From the IMG/VR virus record IMGVR_UViG_3300017719_004545, positions 1 to 23,825 of that record: DNA of 23,825 nucleotides. One strand, given 5' to 3'. Below the pieces are notes generated by a model. The model worked only from the letters and a program-made list of their open reading frames with translations, was not told the DNA's origin and ran no database searches. The position numbers and the translations under genes are program-made. Positions 1 through 6,794 of the stretch are shown here, in pieces (positions within the stretch are counted from its first letter, which is position 1; each line of letters starts with the position of its first letter). The stretch is from a virus.

Positions 1-323
1 CCTGTTTCTCGGAAGAAGTTTTCACTCCAAAACGCTTTGTCATCAATCCAAACATCGTAGTTCTCTTTTTTGCCTACGCTGAGTTCATGATACTTTGCAC
101 CCCACCCGTCTAATTGGTTCTTGGTTAGGTCGTAATAGTCAACACCACTAACACAGCCACGTGCTGTCATATACTTAATAGTATGTCCTGCATCGTATAA
201 TGCGTTTACTCTGGCAATGCGTTCTGGCATTGGAATATGATTAGCGTAATCTTTCTTGCCGCCACTATCTGGAATAATAACTTCTTTACAAATAGTGCCA
301 TCGATATCAATTACATATTTCAA
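1..323 (-). CDS. HAD-superfamily phosphatase, 3' end cut by window edge
   Basis: The visible 107 residues begin with a HAD motif I, DIDGT (residues 6-10). A motif II-like MTARG follows at 52-56, then a lysine pair at 85-86 and a motif IV-like WIDDKAFW around 92-99. These are the nucleophile/acid Asp pair, the Thr, the Lys and the metal-binding acidic pair of HAD phosphohydrolases. The layout resembles small single-domain phosphatases of the polysaccharide-biosynthesis or nucleotidase type; the substrate cannot be told. The start is TTG (complement of 321-323), because the next in-frame ATG would delete motif I. A purine-rich GGAAGAG, inside the end of the preceding gene, serves as ribosome site. 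It is the last visible gene of the tRNA/exonuclease transcription unit. The C-terminus lies beyond position 1. Confidence 0.8.
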   Translation of the reverse strand, partial: MKYVIDIDGTICKEVIIPDSGGKKDYANHIPMPERIARVNALYDAGHTIKYMTARGCVSGVDYYDLTKNQLDGWGAKYHELSVGKKENYDVWIDDKAFWSENFFRET

Positions 324-325
324 TA

Positions 326-493
326 TTACTCTTCCTTCTTTTTCTTTGGTTTCCTACCATAGAAGCCGCCTTTGACTTCGATATTTTCTGTACGGGCCAT
401 TGGCTCACAATATGTAATTTTGCCGCCCTTGTCAAGATATTCTTTCATTAATCGTTTAGATTCGTCGTCTACTTCTCGTGATACTGGATTCAT
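326..493 (-). CDS. Small basic hypothetical protein, 55 aa
   Basis: This short frame starts at ATG (complement of 491-493), immediately after the TAA of the exonuclease gene (494-496), and ends with TAA at 326-328, just before the TTG of the phosphatase gene. The product begins MNPVSREVDDESKRL. It has an acidic, probably helical N-terminal half and a very basic C-terminus (GRKPKKKKEE). No domain, signal peptide or membrane segment is visible and I do not recognise the family. Its tight fit between two real genes on the same strand supports it being translated. The basic tail could bind nucleic acid, but that is only a guess from charge. Confidence 0.65.
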   Translation of the reverse strand: MNPVSREVDDESKRLMKEYLDKGGKITYCEPMARTENIEVKGGFYGRKPKKKKEE

Positions 494-1036
494 TTATTTT
501 GTAACTCCAAAATGTTTGTATGATTGTTGTACGCACTTTGCTTGGTAATAACAATCAGCCAGTGCGTTATGGAGGCTTTCTTGTATTGCTTTACGTGGAT
601 CACTTGGCATCATAGCAAACAATGTTCTACTGTCTCTAATTTGCCAATAGTTCCACGGAGCAGGCTTTTCTGCTTCTTTATATAGATGCTGTAATATTAC
701 AAAATCAAATGTAGGACCTTGACACCAAATATAATCTAATCCTACACACCATTTATTAAGTTGGCGTAACATTTCTGGTACAGTAACACGGTCATCATGA
801 TCGCCAAATGCTTCGTCTTGGATTGCTTGGTCCTGTCTCCCCCACCAAGCTAATGTATTATCGTCAATTGAACGATTAAAATTTTCAGTTTGATCCTCAA
901 TGTCACCTCGTAGATATAATCCACTATGCGGTTCGTTATCTGTAAACGGATCAAACTTGATAGCACCTAGTGTCATCACAACACTATCAGGTTCTACACC
1001 TAATGTTTCTAAGTCGATCATTCCGTGTGTAGCCAT
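494..1036 (-). CDS. dexA: DexA-like DEDDh 3'-5' exonuclease
   Basis: The 180-aa protein has the three exonuclease motifs of the DnaQ/RNase T fold: MIDLETLG with D8 and E10 (Exo I), GPTFDFVIL with D111 (Exo II), and HNALAD with H156 and D161 (Exo III, which makes it DEDDh type). These residues bind two metal ions and remove nucleotides from 3' ends. The family includes T4 exonuclease A (DexA) and the Rv2179c-like exoribonucleases; which nucleic acid this one prefers cannot be read from sequence. The length is close to that of single-domain members. ATG at 1036 is preceded by GAGGA at good spacing. It is the first protein gene after the tRNA-Arg, 14 nt downstream of the encoded CCA, and probably shares its transcript. 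The gene symbol is given by similarity of type, not by proven orthology. Confidence 0.85.
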   Translation of the reverse strand: MATHGMIDLETLGVEPDSVVMTLGAIKFDPFTDNEPHSGLYLRGDIEDQTENFNRSIDDNTLAWWGRQDQAIQDEAFGDHDDRVTVPEMLRQLNKWCVGLDYIWCQGPTFDFVILQHLYKEAEKPAPWNYWQIRDSRTLFAMMPSDPRKAIQESLHNALADCYYQAKCVQQSYKHFGVTK

Positions 1037-1050
1037 ATCATGTCCTCACT

Positions 1051-1127
1051 TGGCGCGGCTGAAAGGAGTCGAACCTTTGACCTTTGGTTTCGTAGACCAA
1101 CGCTCTATCCAGCTGAGCTACAGCCGC
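1051..1127 (-). tRNA. tRNA-Arg, anticodon ACG, CCA encoded
   Basis: The complement folds into a full cloverleaf. The acceptor stem is GCGGCTG/CAGCCGC (1121-1127 with 1055-1061) and the D arm is GCTC...GAGC. The anticodon stem TTGGT/ACCAA closes loop CTACGAA, and the T arm AAGG/CCTT carries TTCGACT. The discriminator is G and the CCA end is encoded (1051-1053). Anticodon ACG (complement of 1091-1093) reads arginine CGN codons and normally needs A34-to-inosine editing by host TadA. It is 77 nt with CCA and has no intron. A near-perfect promoter lies just upstream, so it is likely made with early host-type transcription. It is the only tRNA gene I see in the window. Confidence 0.96.
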
Positions 1128-1147
1128 TTGTTTAATTTTATAAGTTT

Positions 1148-1176
1148 ATTATAACAGAACTTTGACTAGATGTCAA
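1148..1176 (-). promoter_or_regulatory. Consensus sigma70-type promoter for tRNA-Arg
   Basis: On the minus strand TTGACA (complement of 1171-1176) and TATAAT (complement of 1148-1153) are separated by exactly 17 nt. Both hexamers match the sigma70 consensus perfectly. Transcription would begin near 1141, about 14 nt before the 5' end of the tRNA at 1127. The -35 box lies inside the last codons of the upstream 62-aa gene. This is the only full consensus host-type promoter I found and differs from the GATAAATA elements before the structural genes. It should let the host polymerase transcribe the tRNA, exonuclease, 55-aa and phosphatase genes without phage factors. Confidence 0.85.
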
Positions 1177-1354
1177 GTGTTTTTGTACGGAATTTTTCGT
1201 AGTATAGCCATCCTTGCCACACTACTGCTAGTAGTGTTGCTGTTACGATGCCGCCACCCATTAAGGTGACGATAATCAATACTTGGAATACTTTAGCGAA
1301 TATTGCTACAGCTAAGAAGTCATACCATTCGAAGTTTTCAAATAAACTGAGCAA
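1166..1354 (-). CDS. Small membrane protein, 62 aa
   Basis: The product is mostly hydrophobic from about residue 12 to 53, with a glycine cluster (MGGG) near the middle. It could therefore be two short membrane segments joined by a glycine turn, or one long one. The C-terminus is charged (YYEKFRTKTLDI). The start is TTG (complement of 1352-1354), preceded by GGAAAG about 9 nt upstream; no ATG occurs before the hydrophobic stretch. The first 17 nt overlap the 3' end of the MazG-like gene, suggesting coupled translation. I do not recognise a family. Small membrane proteins of this kind can be holin-like or inner-membrane modulators, but nothing here proves a role. Confidence 0.65.
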   Translation of the reverse strand: MLSLFENFEWYDFLAVAIFAKVFQVLIIVTLMGGGIVTATLLAVVWQGWLYYEKFRTKTLDI

Positions 1355-1691
1355 GTTGAGGTGCTTTCCAACCTTCAGGCTTTAGTACTTTACCGTCTTC
1401 ACGTTTGCGTACTTTGCCTGTGTCTGGATCAATCTTTGCAAAGTTTGTGTCCATTACTTCTTTCCAGGCCGCTTCTCCGTCCCAACCTGCGGCACGTACT
1501 GCGCCCATAGTAACAACTAGTATATCAATGAGTGCGTCGAGTTGTTCGACTTTATCATTTGCTGCTACTGCGTCTACTAGCTCGCCTACTTCTTCGTCAA
1601 TAAGACTTAGATACATTTTGTAGTTTGCTTCACTTGGCGGTTGGTCACATGCTGTACCAAATGTTTCGATATCATTAAATGGGTTTGTCAT
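1338..1691 (-). CDS. mazG: MazG-like nucleotide pyrophosphohydrolase
   Basis: The 117-aa protein has the all-alpha NTP pyrophosphatase signature: EEVGEL (E33, E34, E37) with D40, followed by LDALID (D52, D56). Together these form the EExxE...ExxD-type site that binds Mg and hydrolyses NTPs to NMP and pyrophosphate. The C-terminal stretch (NFAKIDPDTGKVRKREDGK) is typical of phage and bacterial MazG-like/HisE-type single-domain forms. MazG-type genes are common in marine T4-like phages; the natural substrate is debated (non-canonical or damaged dNTPs, or ppGpp-related), and this sequence does not settle it. Its ATG overlaps the stop of the co-chaperonin gene by one base (TAATG), with GAGGA as ribosome site inside that gene. 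The symbol denotes the family. Confidence 0.87.
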   Translation of the reverse strand: MTNPFNDIETFGTACDQPPSEANYKMYLSLIDEEVGELVDAVAANDKVEQLDALIDILVVTMGAVRAAGWDGEAAWKEVMDTNFAKIDPDTGKVRKREDGKVLKPEGWKAPQLAQFI

Positions 1692-2089
1692 TATGTCCTC
1701 ATAAAGCTACTAGGGTCAACAGTTGCATGTTCACCATCTGCATATTCATTACCAATTTGTGTTTCGTCTGGTCGTTCATCTGACATGGCCAATACACACT
1801 CAGCGTCAATCATTCGAATTTCAAGTTCGGTACCGTCTTCTAATTCTACTTTCATGGCGCGAGTCCATCGTCCGTGTTCGATAAGAATCCAATCACCTAT
1901 ATTATAGATGTCTTTATTGTCAGGTCCTTTAGAGTGTACTTTACCCCAGCGAGGATAGATTCCTCTTGTTTTGCCGTCATCGTCTCCAAGTATAATGCCG
2001 CCTTTGGTTTTTTGTTCACCAAAATACATATCGGAAACTAACACTCGATCCCCGATAGCACGTAAATTACCTTTAATTGTGTTATTCAT
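1691..2089 (-). CDS. GroES-like co-chaperonin (gp31 type)
   Basis: The 132-aa product begins like GroES: AIGDRVLVSD at residues 11-20. A glycine-rich mobile loop follows, ending GGIIL (30-34), which matches the hydrophobic tripeptide that contacts GroEL. WGKVHSKG then replaces the usual roof region, and IGDWILIEHGRWT (64-76) corresponds to the conserved IGD..V......G strand. It is longer than bacterial GroES (about 97 aa), as is phage T4 gp31 (about 111 aa), with an acidic C-terminal extension after about residue 100. T4 gp31 caps host GroEL so that the major capsid protein can fold; the same role is inferred. No GroEL is encoded in the window. It is joined by TAATG overlaps to the genes before and after it. 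Confidence 0.85.
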   Translation of the reverse strand: MNNTIKGNLRAIGDRVLVSDMYFGEQKTKGGIILGDDDGKTRGIYPRWGKVHSKGPDNKDIYNIGDWILIEHGRWTRAMKVELEDGTELEIRMIDAECVLAMSDERPDETQIGNEYADGEHATVDPSSFMRT

Positions 2090-2466
2090 TAATCACCTTT
2101 TTTTACAAAATTACCGTCATCATCTTCAACCCAATCATCTTCAGCTTTAGGTTTTGCTGTTGTGCGGGCTTTAGCTTTTTGTGTTTCTTTGATTGGTTCT
2201 GGTTCAACCCAATCGTCTTCAAGATCCTTTTGAACTTTAACTGCTGCTTGATCTACAACGCCTTTATGATTATCGTAGTACTCTTTCACTACGTCCTCAC
2301 GTTTTTTAATAATTTGTCCGCCTGGACCTAATTCGTCACCACGGGCATTAACTTTAGCATTACCTACTGCTTGAGTTAATTCGTTTTTCTTTCGGAGCAT
2401 GTCCATGTCAACCATTTTACCTTGCATGGTTTTATAAACTTTTGCACCTTTTGCTTTTTGTACCAT
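2089..2466 (-). CDS. Conserved-looking acidic phage protein, 125 aa, function unknown
   Basis: The N-terminal half is well ordered in appearance (YKTMQGKMVDMDMLRKKNEL, then ARGDELGPGGQIIKKRED), whereas residues 80-125 are low-complexity. The low-complexity part is acidic and Ala/Lys-rich, with the hexamer EDDWVE occurring twice (83-88 and 109-114). I have the impression that similar proteins occur in T4-like marine phages without assigned function, but cannot check it. The start is a strong one: AGGAGAAG lies 4 nt before ATG. The stop overlaps the start of the co-chaperonin gene (TAATG). The repeated acidic-aromatic tail motif suggests a peptide that docks on a partner protein; that is speculation. 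Confidence 0.72.
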   Translation of the reverse strand: MVQKAKGAKVYKTMQGKMVDMDMLRKKNELTQAVGNAKVNARGDELGPGGQIIKKREDVVKEYYDNHKGVVDQAAVKVQKDLEDDWVEPEPIKETQKAKARTTAKPKAEDDWVEDDDGNFVKKGD

Positions 2467-2494
2467 TATCTTCTCCTATTAATTATATATGTAC

Positions 2495-3025
2495 TTATCT
2501 CAAGAACTCTCTCCAATCCAGGCCAAACTGGATTGAATCAATTTTGTGTACACCTATTAAGTATAGCACATAACTTGCTACAGAGCTACCTCTGCCTACA
2601 CCCCATACAATATCATTCTCACGCATAAAGTCTACAAGATAAATCATATAGCGTAATAGATTATGCATATCACGTTCGCCATATGCTTCCATTTCTTCCC
2701 ATATACGATCTTGTACGTGTTGTGGACAGGGTGTTTTTGCTTTGCTTAGTACATATTCATATACATTGATGTCTTTGTATTCATCAGGCATAAACCATTC
2801 ACTTTGACATACACCGTCAAAAGTTTGTTGATCTACATCTAATGGAATATATTTTTGTAGTTTATCAAAGCCTTGTTCTTCACAAGCCTTGTTAAATTTA
2901 TCTACATCATCGTCTGCATCGCACAACACTACATGACACTTGTCAACATGACCTGAATAGATCATATCAACTAAGTCTTTATTTGTAAATCGCGGGATAC
3001 CGAGAGAGTCAGTTTTCATAAGCAT
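2495..3025 (-). CDS. Stand-alone DnaE (DNA polymerase III alpha) palm-region fragment
   Basis: The C-terminal third resembles the start of the C-family polymerase palm. GVGRGSSVASYVLYLIG (142-158) corresponds to the GPGRGSxAGSLVAYxLxI motif of DnaE, and HKIDSIQFGLDWREFL then matches the TDLDPLEFDLLFERFL region. The upstream helix (NLLRYMIYLVDFMREND) matches the segment before that motif. The 176-aa protein ends right there, whereas in DnaE the catalytic PDxDxD aspartates follow within about 10-15 residues. It thus has the phosphate-binding loop but no visible polymerase acidic triad, and it cannot act as a polymerase alone. It is 7 times shorter than DnaE. The N-terminal 100 residues are not recognised. 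The start is ATG at 3025 or, equally, ATG at 3019; neither has a clear ribosome site. It overlaps no neighbour. Confidence 0.72.
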   Translation of the reverse strand: MLMKTDSLGIPRFTNKDLVDMIYSGHVDKCHVVLCDADDDVDKFNKACEEQGFDKLQKYIPLDVDQQTFDGVCQSEWFMPDEYKDINVYEYVLSKAKTPCPQHVQDRIWEEMEAYGERDMHNLLRYMIYLVDFMRENDIVWGVGRGSSVASYVLYLIGVHKIDSIQFGLDWREFLR

Positions 3026-3034
3026 ACTTGTATT

Positions 3035-3274
3035 TTAACTGATGTTTATCAGATTGTCAAGAGAATTTTCGCCGTTATCTTGATCTTTTTGTTTTTGTTG
3101 CTGAATAGCTCTGCGTGTTGTAAGTTCAATTTTATACATGTCCATCAAGACTGTTATTTGCTGTTGAACTTCAGGATTTCGTGTCATCCAATATTTTCGT
3201 GCCAGCTCAGTAAGTTTATCTTCTACTTCGCTATCATTTAGTTGATTAAAATTATCTACTAATGGATTAAACAT
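3035..3274 (-). CDS. Small helical hypothetical protein, 79 aa
   Basis: The product is predicted to be mainly helical and glutamine-rich. NQLNDSEVEDKLTELARKYW is followed by NPEVQQQITVLMDMYKIELTTRR and a polar tail rich in Gln, Lys and Asp. There is no cysteine cluster, membrane segment or catalytic motif. The heptad-like spacing of hydrophobic residues between about 15 and 55 would allow a coiled coil. Its ATG overlaps the TAA of the 207-aa structural gene (TAATG at 3274), so translation is probably coupled to that gene. This suggests a late, possibly assembly-related protein. The family is not recognised. Confidence 0.68.
   Translation of the reverse strand: MFNPLVDNFNQLNDSEVEDKLTELARKYWMTRNPEVQQQITVLMDMYKIELTTRRAIQQQKQKDQDNGENSLDNLINIS
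3043..3050 (-). promoter_or_regulatory. Possible late-promoter variant GATAAACA
   Basis: The minus strand reads GATAAACA here, one base off the GATAAATA octamer found before the structural genes. It ends 17 nt before the first ATG of the DnaE-fragment gene, close to the 18-23 nt spacing of the better copies. It lies inside the end of the 79-aa gene. Chance occurrence in AT-rich DNA is quite possible. Confidence 0.3.
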
Positions 3275-3897
3275 TACGATAAAATAGTGTACTCTCCGGC
3301 GTATTCCATAAACACTGTAATACCGCCATCAACAGTCCATACATCTACAATTTTAGGACTTGTTGCACTAGTAACTATAAAGTCGCCGCCACTTAACGCA
3401 CTTGTCCAGTTTGTTGAGTTTACTCGGAGTGTTCCAGCATTAGCTGCTTCAAAAGTTATAGTTCTTGCTGAACCATTATTACTTCTAATAGCAAGACGCA
3501 TTCTACCATAAGTTCCTGCTACAGGCCAGCCGCCTAAGCTCAAACGTACTGAACTTGGATTTGCCATTGTAATATCATGATATTCTGCTGTAGTCCATAA
3601 TATGTTAGCTTCAGCATTTTGTACAATGTTACCTGTATTAAAATGTTCCGATGCTACACCTTTTAGTACTCCATTAGTAAGTGTATTGCCTTGCAAGTCA
3701 TTATCTAATGATCCGTCACCAAGTGCAGTTTTAAATACACCTTTTGCTTCAATGTCTTTTATTGCTGTCTTTGATGCACTTAAACTTGATTGTATTGTCG
3801 CAAAGTTATCACGAAATCCTTGCGAGTCATTATCCTGACCTGCAATTGGGTATGTTTCATCAATGTTTTCTGGTGTAATATTGTCGCTAGTTGCCAT
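3274..3897 (-). CDS. Virion structural / tail-fibre-associated protein, 207 aa
   Basis: The N-terminus (AGQDNDSQGFRDNFATIQSSL, about residues 19-39) is a shortened form of the NDGTGD...F.KVN.NF motif that opens two other fibre-like proteins in this window. It may mark the same attachment site. The rest is rich in Thr, Ser, Asn, Ala and Gly with alternating hydrophobic residues, as expected for beta-structured fibre or adhesin domains. The C-terminal half (from about LSLGGWPVAGTYGRMRLAIR) looks like a compact beta sandwich. It has no enzyme motif. ATG at 3897 follows AGGAGA, and a GATAAATA element sits 18 nt upstream, so it has its own late promoter. Exact position in the virion is unknown. 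Confidence 0.7.
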   Translation of the reverse strand: MATSDNITPENIDETYPIAGQDNDSQGFRDNFATIQSSLSASKTAIKDIEAKGVFKTALGDGSLDNDLQGNTLTNGVLKGVASEHFNTGNIVQNAEANILWTTAEYHDITMANPSSVRLSLGGWPVAGTYGRMRLAIRSNNGSARTITFEAANAGTLRVNSTNWTSALSGGDFIVTSATSPKIVDVWTVDGGITVFMEYAGEYTILS

Positions 3898-3915
3898 AGT
3901 GTGTTCTCCTACACT

Positions 3916-3924
3916 TATTTATCA
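3916..3924 (-). promoter_or_regulatory. Late-type promoter element TGATAAATA
   Basis: The minus strand reads TGATAAATA in the 30-nt gap between the 943-aa and 207-aa structural genes, ending 18 nt before the ATG at 3897. It resembles the T4 late promoter octamer TATAAATA, which is read by the phage sigma-like factor gp55 with gp33 and the sliding clamp. Similar elements at 6780, 9271, 19139 and 23124 have nearly the same spacing. Confidence 0.7.
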
Positions 3925-3927
3925 GGG

Positions 3928-6759
3928 TTACGTATTGAATCGATAGTTTTGGAATACTAAGTAACTATCTTGGCTACTTATATCTGTACTATCAATTATA
4001 TATCTATCAACATCTAAGTTGAATATTTTAAAGTCAAAGCCATTTGCTTCAATTGCAGCTTTAATTAATGCAGACTTGCCTGGCTTACAGTAACATAGTA
4101 CTAAAGCAGGTGTGTAACCTAATTCATTTACACTTCCTTCTTGTTGACTACGCATCCATAACGGAACAAATGATCTGTTTGTTTGTCCTACTGATCTTAT
4201 GTTGTCTCTCATATTGTTTAAGTTGCTAATGTATCTTAAACTATCATTATTTTGCGATACTGATATTGCATCACTATCTACTTTTATTGTGTTTTCAAAG
4301 TCAGGACGTCTTTGATATGTATTACCGAGTCCTTCTATTATTTTTAAAAGATTGTCTTCAGTTCTACCATCTACTTCTATACCTAATGTCCAATTTAAAT
4401 TATATGTTCCGTCACCTCGAGTAACTACACTAAAGTCTTCGCCTAGTTGTACTGATAACGGGCCACTACGTGTTAGTATAGTAAATGATGGCTTAGTATC
4501 ATAATCGTAGAACATATCCTTTGCATCGTAGTTTACACTATCAACTGTAATTTTTTGATTAGTCTTTATATTAAACGACTTACGTGTCCGTCCAACTGAG
4601 ACATCTTGCGAATCTATAACTTGTACATAAATTACTTCATATAAAGTAGTATTAGTACCTTCTTTTTTAGCCTGAGCTGTTTTTAATTCACCAATCTTAT
4701 ATTGTTTTCTTTTATGGTTAGTTGCCATTTTACTTGTAAACTCAGCAAGACTGCGAGATTCAATTCCGTAATACAATGGTATTTTAATATCTGTTTGTAT
4801 GCCAAAGTTTGGATCTCCGGGTCTGTAAATATTTTCTGTAATGAAAACTTCTGGGTCAGATAAGAAATCGTTAAATGTACGTCTTGTTGTTTCGTTAAGA
4901 AAAGGCTTAAGATAGATATTACTATATTTTATAACTTCCGGATCTGTTACTGTGATACTAAATTGTTGTTCTGCAATACTATATTTGTATTGATCCTCAG
5001 CATTAATAATAAAGTTATATTGTCTATCAATAGTTGTTTCGGGCAAATCTAATGATGTTGAATCACTGTCAATAGTTGTTAATCCTAAGCGAGTATAATT
5101 AAATTCAATCCAGTATGCTACATCATTTGCAAATATTCCACTTGAACTACTAGTATGATTACTAGCAGTTTTGTAATAAATGTCGTCAACTCTTACAATG
5201 TCACCTGCGGTATATTCACGAGATCCTCTCCATAAACTTTTGTAAACATTTTGACCATAAGCGTTAACTCTGCCAACAATTTCTCCGTCGTATGTTAGTT
5301 CTAACCCTGGAGGTAACTTGCCTGATTTTAAACTATATAACACTTGTGCATTTGGAACTGTAGTGTTTGCTTCAACACGTAAAACACTAATTGAATTTGA
5401 ATTAAGCGTACCTAGGTTCGGAGGCGTTGTCCATGTAGTTTCAGAATTAATTTCACCTAGTAACTTAATATTAAATACTTTAACAGTACTAACATTAATA
5501 TCAGGTTCATCTGGTGTAAAACGTGTTGCCTTTATTGTAAATTTATAATCAATTGTTACTTCTGCTTGATATGGTACTCGTCCAGCAATTTCACCATTTG
5601 ACGTATCAAGTTCTAAACCTTTTGGTAAAGTACTTACTGTTTCTGGAACTAGTACTTCCCATTCACTAGGCTGTACTGGAGATGGAACAATACCAATAAA
5701 GCTATCAGGCCCACGTCCACTATCTACAAACTTAGGTAGTGTACCACTAACTTCGTATTTTCCATTGTAAATAATTTCGCCTGTTGCTTTTAATCGATAT
5801 GTGCCAGGATTAGTATCTTCAAGACTATAATTTACAAATCCAACTTGTGTGTTAGTATCAATAATATCTAACTGTAGTGTAATATAATTGTTAGCACGTT
5901 TGATACCTAAGTTGCCTGGAGTTATCCATATTGGAGTTCTTAAATTAGTATTGTCAGCTGTAAATGTTCCACTACCTACTTGTAAAACAGTATTATCAGC
6001 ACGGAAGAAATCATCGCCAACTACAAATATTTTAAATGTTCGTCGTGCAATAAGATCACCGTCTGTAACATTTACTGTAAATTGGTAATATCTATTTAAT
6101 TTGTTCGGAGCCTTTTCAGTATAACTAAAGTCCCAAACAGTTGTATCATAAAAGAAGCTATCAAATCCGTTTGAACTTCTAATCCCAAAATCGTATCCAC
6201 CTGATTGTAAATCATAAGGGCTTGTATCATAGTATCCACTTGCATAAATCTCTCCACGCTCTATTGCAAGTAACGGATCAACAATGCCTATAATTCTGCC
6301 ATCTGGTGTAAGTGTAGTGCCTGGCGGCAATACTCCGTCGCCTTCTTTCATAAAGTATGTAAGAGATTGTCCTGCTTGTATATCGTCATCGGTTGCTATT
6401 AATTGGAAGTCTATTGGGCTACTGTCTAAAATATAATAGGTATCATTACTACCAATTGGAAGTTCACCTGCTGGTGTAGACCATGTTGGTGTATCAGGAC
6501 CTTCAACTTTTATAGTAAATGTCCTATCGTCAATTTGATTATTTAGAGATGCTCTCAACACAAATCTAAAATCAGTTACACGAGATACCTCTCTCGGTGT
6601 ACCAATAAGCGTTACGCCACTTATCTTAACGCCGGGCGGCAATGTGCCACTAATTAATGAGATAGTTGAGCCTGCTGTTACTGGCAGAGATAGTGAAATC
6701 GTCTGTTCTTCTGTAACAGTAGCAAGTAGTTTATTTGTACCAGTTGTCCATAATGCCAT
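3928..6759 (-). CDS. Large virion structural protein with repeated Ig-like (He_PIG-type) domains, 943 aa
   Basis: Four copies of a motif of the form LPPGxxLxxDGxIxGxV occur near residues 40-55, 144-160, 375-395 and 476-497; for example GKLPPGLELTYDGEIVGRV. This is the signature of putative Ig / cadherin-like (He_PIG) beta-sandwich domains found in adhesins and phage tails. Domain starts are marked by a second repeat, xxWxTPxxLG: PTWSTPAGEL, PIWITPGNLG and TTWTTPPNLG. The region after about 620 lacks the motif. The C-terminal 60 residues (YTPALVLCYCKPGKSALIKA...) look like a separate alpha/beta cap. It has no signal peptide, as expected for a virion protein. A CGATAAATA element and AGAAGGAA ribosome site precede ATG 6759. 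Likely a fibre, baseplate or decoration protein contacting the host; the precise part is not known. Confidence 0.78.
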   Translation of the reverse strand: MALWTTGTNKLLATVTEEQTISLSLPVTAGSTISLISGTLPPGVKISGVTLIGTPREVSRVTDFRFVLRASLNNQIDDRTFTIKVEGPDTPTWSTPAGELPIGSNDTYYILDSSPIDFQLIATDDDIQAGQSLTYFMKEGDGVLPPGTTLTPDGRIIGIVDPLLAIERGEIYASGYYDTSPYDLQSGGYDFGIRSSNGFDSFFYDTTVWDFSYTEKAPNKLNRYYQFTVNVTDGDLIARRTFKIFVVGDDFFRADNTVLQVGSGTFTADNTNLRTPIWITPGNLGIKRANNYITLQLDIIDTNTQVGFVNYSLEDTNPGTYRLKATGEIIYNGKYEVSGTLPKFVDSGRGPDSFIGIVPSPVQPSEWEVLVPETVSTLPKGLELDTSNGEIAGRVPYQAEVTIDYKFTIKATRFTPDEPDINVSTVKVFNIKLLGEINSETTWTTPPNLGTLNSNSISVLRVEANTTVPNAQVLYSLKSGKLPPGLELTYDGEIVGRVNAYGQNVYKSLWRGSREYTAGDIVRVDDIYYKTASNHTSSSSGIFANDVAYWIEFNYTRLGLTTIDSDSTSLDLPETTIDRQYNFIINAEDQYKYSIAEQQFSITVTDPEVIKYSNIYLKPFLNETTRRTFNDFLSDPEVFITENIYRPGDPNFGIQTDIKIPLYYGIESRSLAEFTSKMATNHKRKQYKIGELKTAQAKKEGTNTTLYEVIYVQVIDSQDVSVGRTRKSFNIKTNQKITVDSVNYDAKDMFYDYDTKPSFTILTRSGPLSVQLGEDFSVVTRGDGTYNLNWTLGIEVDGRTEDNLLKIIEGLGNTYQRRPDFENTIKVDSDAISVSQNNDSLRYISNLNNMRDNIRSVGQTNRSFVPLWMRSQQEGSVNELGYTPALVLCYCKPGKSALIKAAIEANGFDFKIFNLDVDRYIIDSTDISSQDSYLVFQNYRFNT

Positions 6760-6779
6760 AGATCATTCCTTCTATAACA

Positions 6780-6788
6780 TATTTATCG
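6780..6788 (-). promoter_or_regulatory. Late-type promoter element CGATAAATA
   Basis: The minus strand reads CGATAAATA in the 35-nt gap before the 943-aa structural gene, ending 20 nt before its ATG. The nonamer is identical to the copies at 9271-9279 and 19139-19147. Confidence 0.75.
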
Positions 6789-6794
6789 TATTAG

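Noticed and set aside
900-1154. Plus-strand frame containing a GVEPLTFGFVDQRSIQLSYSRL-like stretch
   Set aside because: This is the familiar false translation of the complement of a tRNA gene and runs antisense to the exonuclease.
1338-1691. MazE/MazF toxin-antitoxin involvement of the MazG-like gene
   Set aside because: No toxin or antitoxin frame lies next to it; the neighbours are a co-chaperonin and a small membrane protein.
2476-2499. TATAAT-like and GATAAGTA sequences upstream of the 125-aa gene
   Set aside because: No -35 hexamer stands at 16-18 nt, and the octamer variant is 25 nt from the ATG with one mismatch; in such AT-rich DNA this is not enough.
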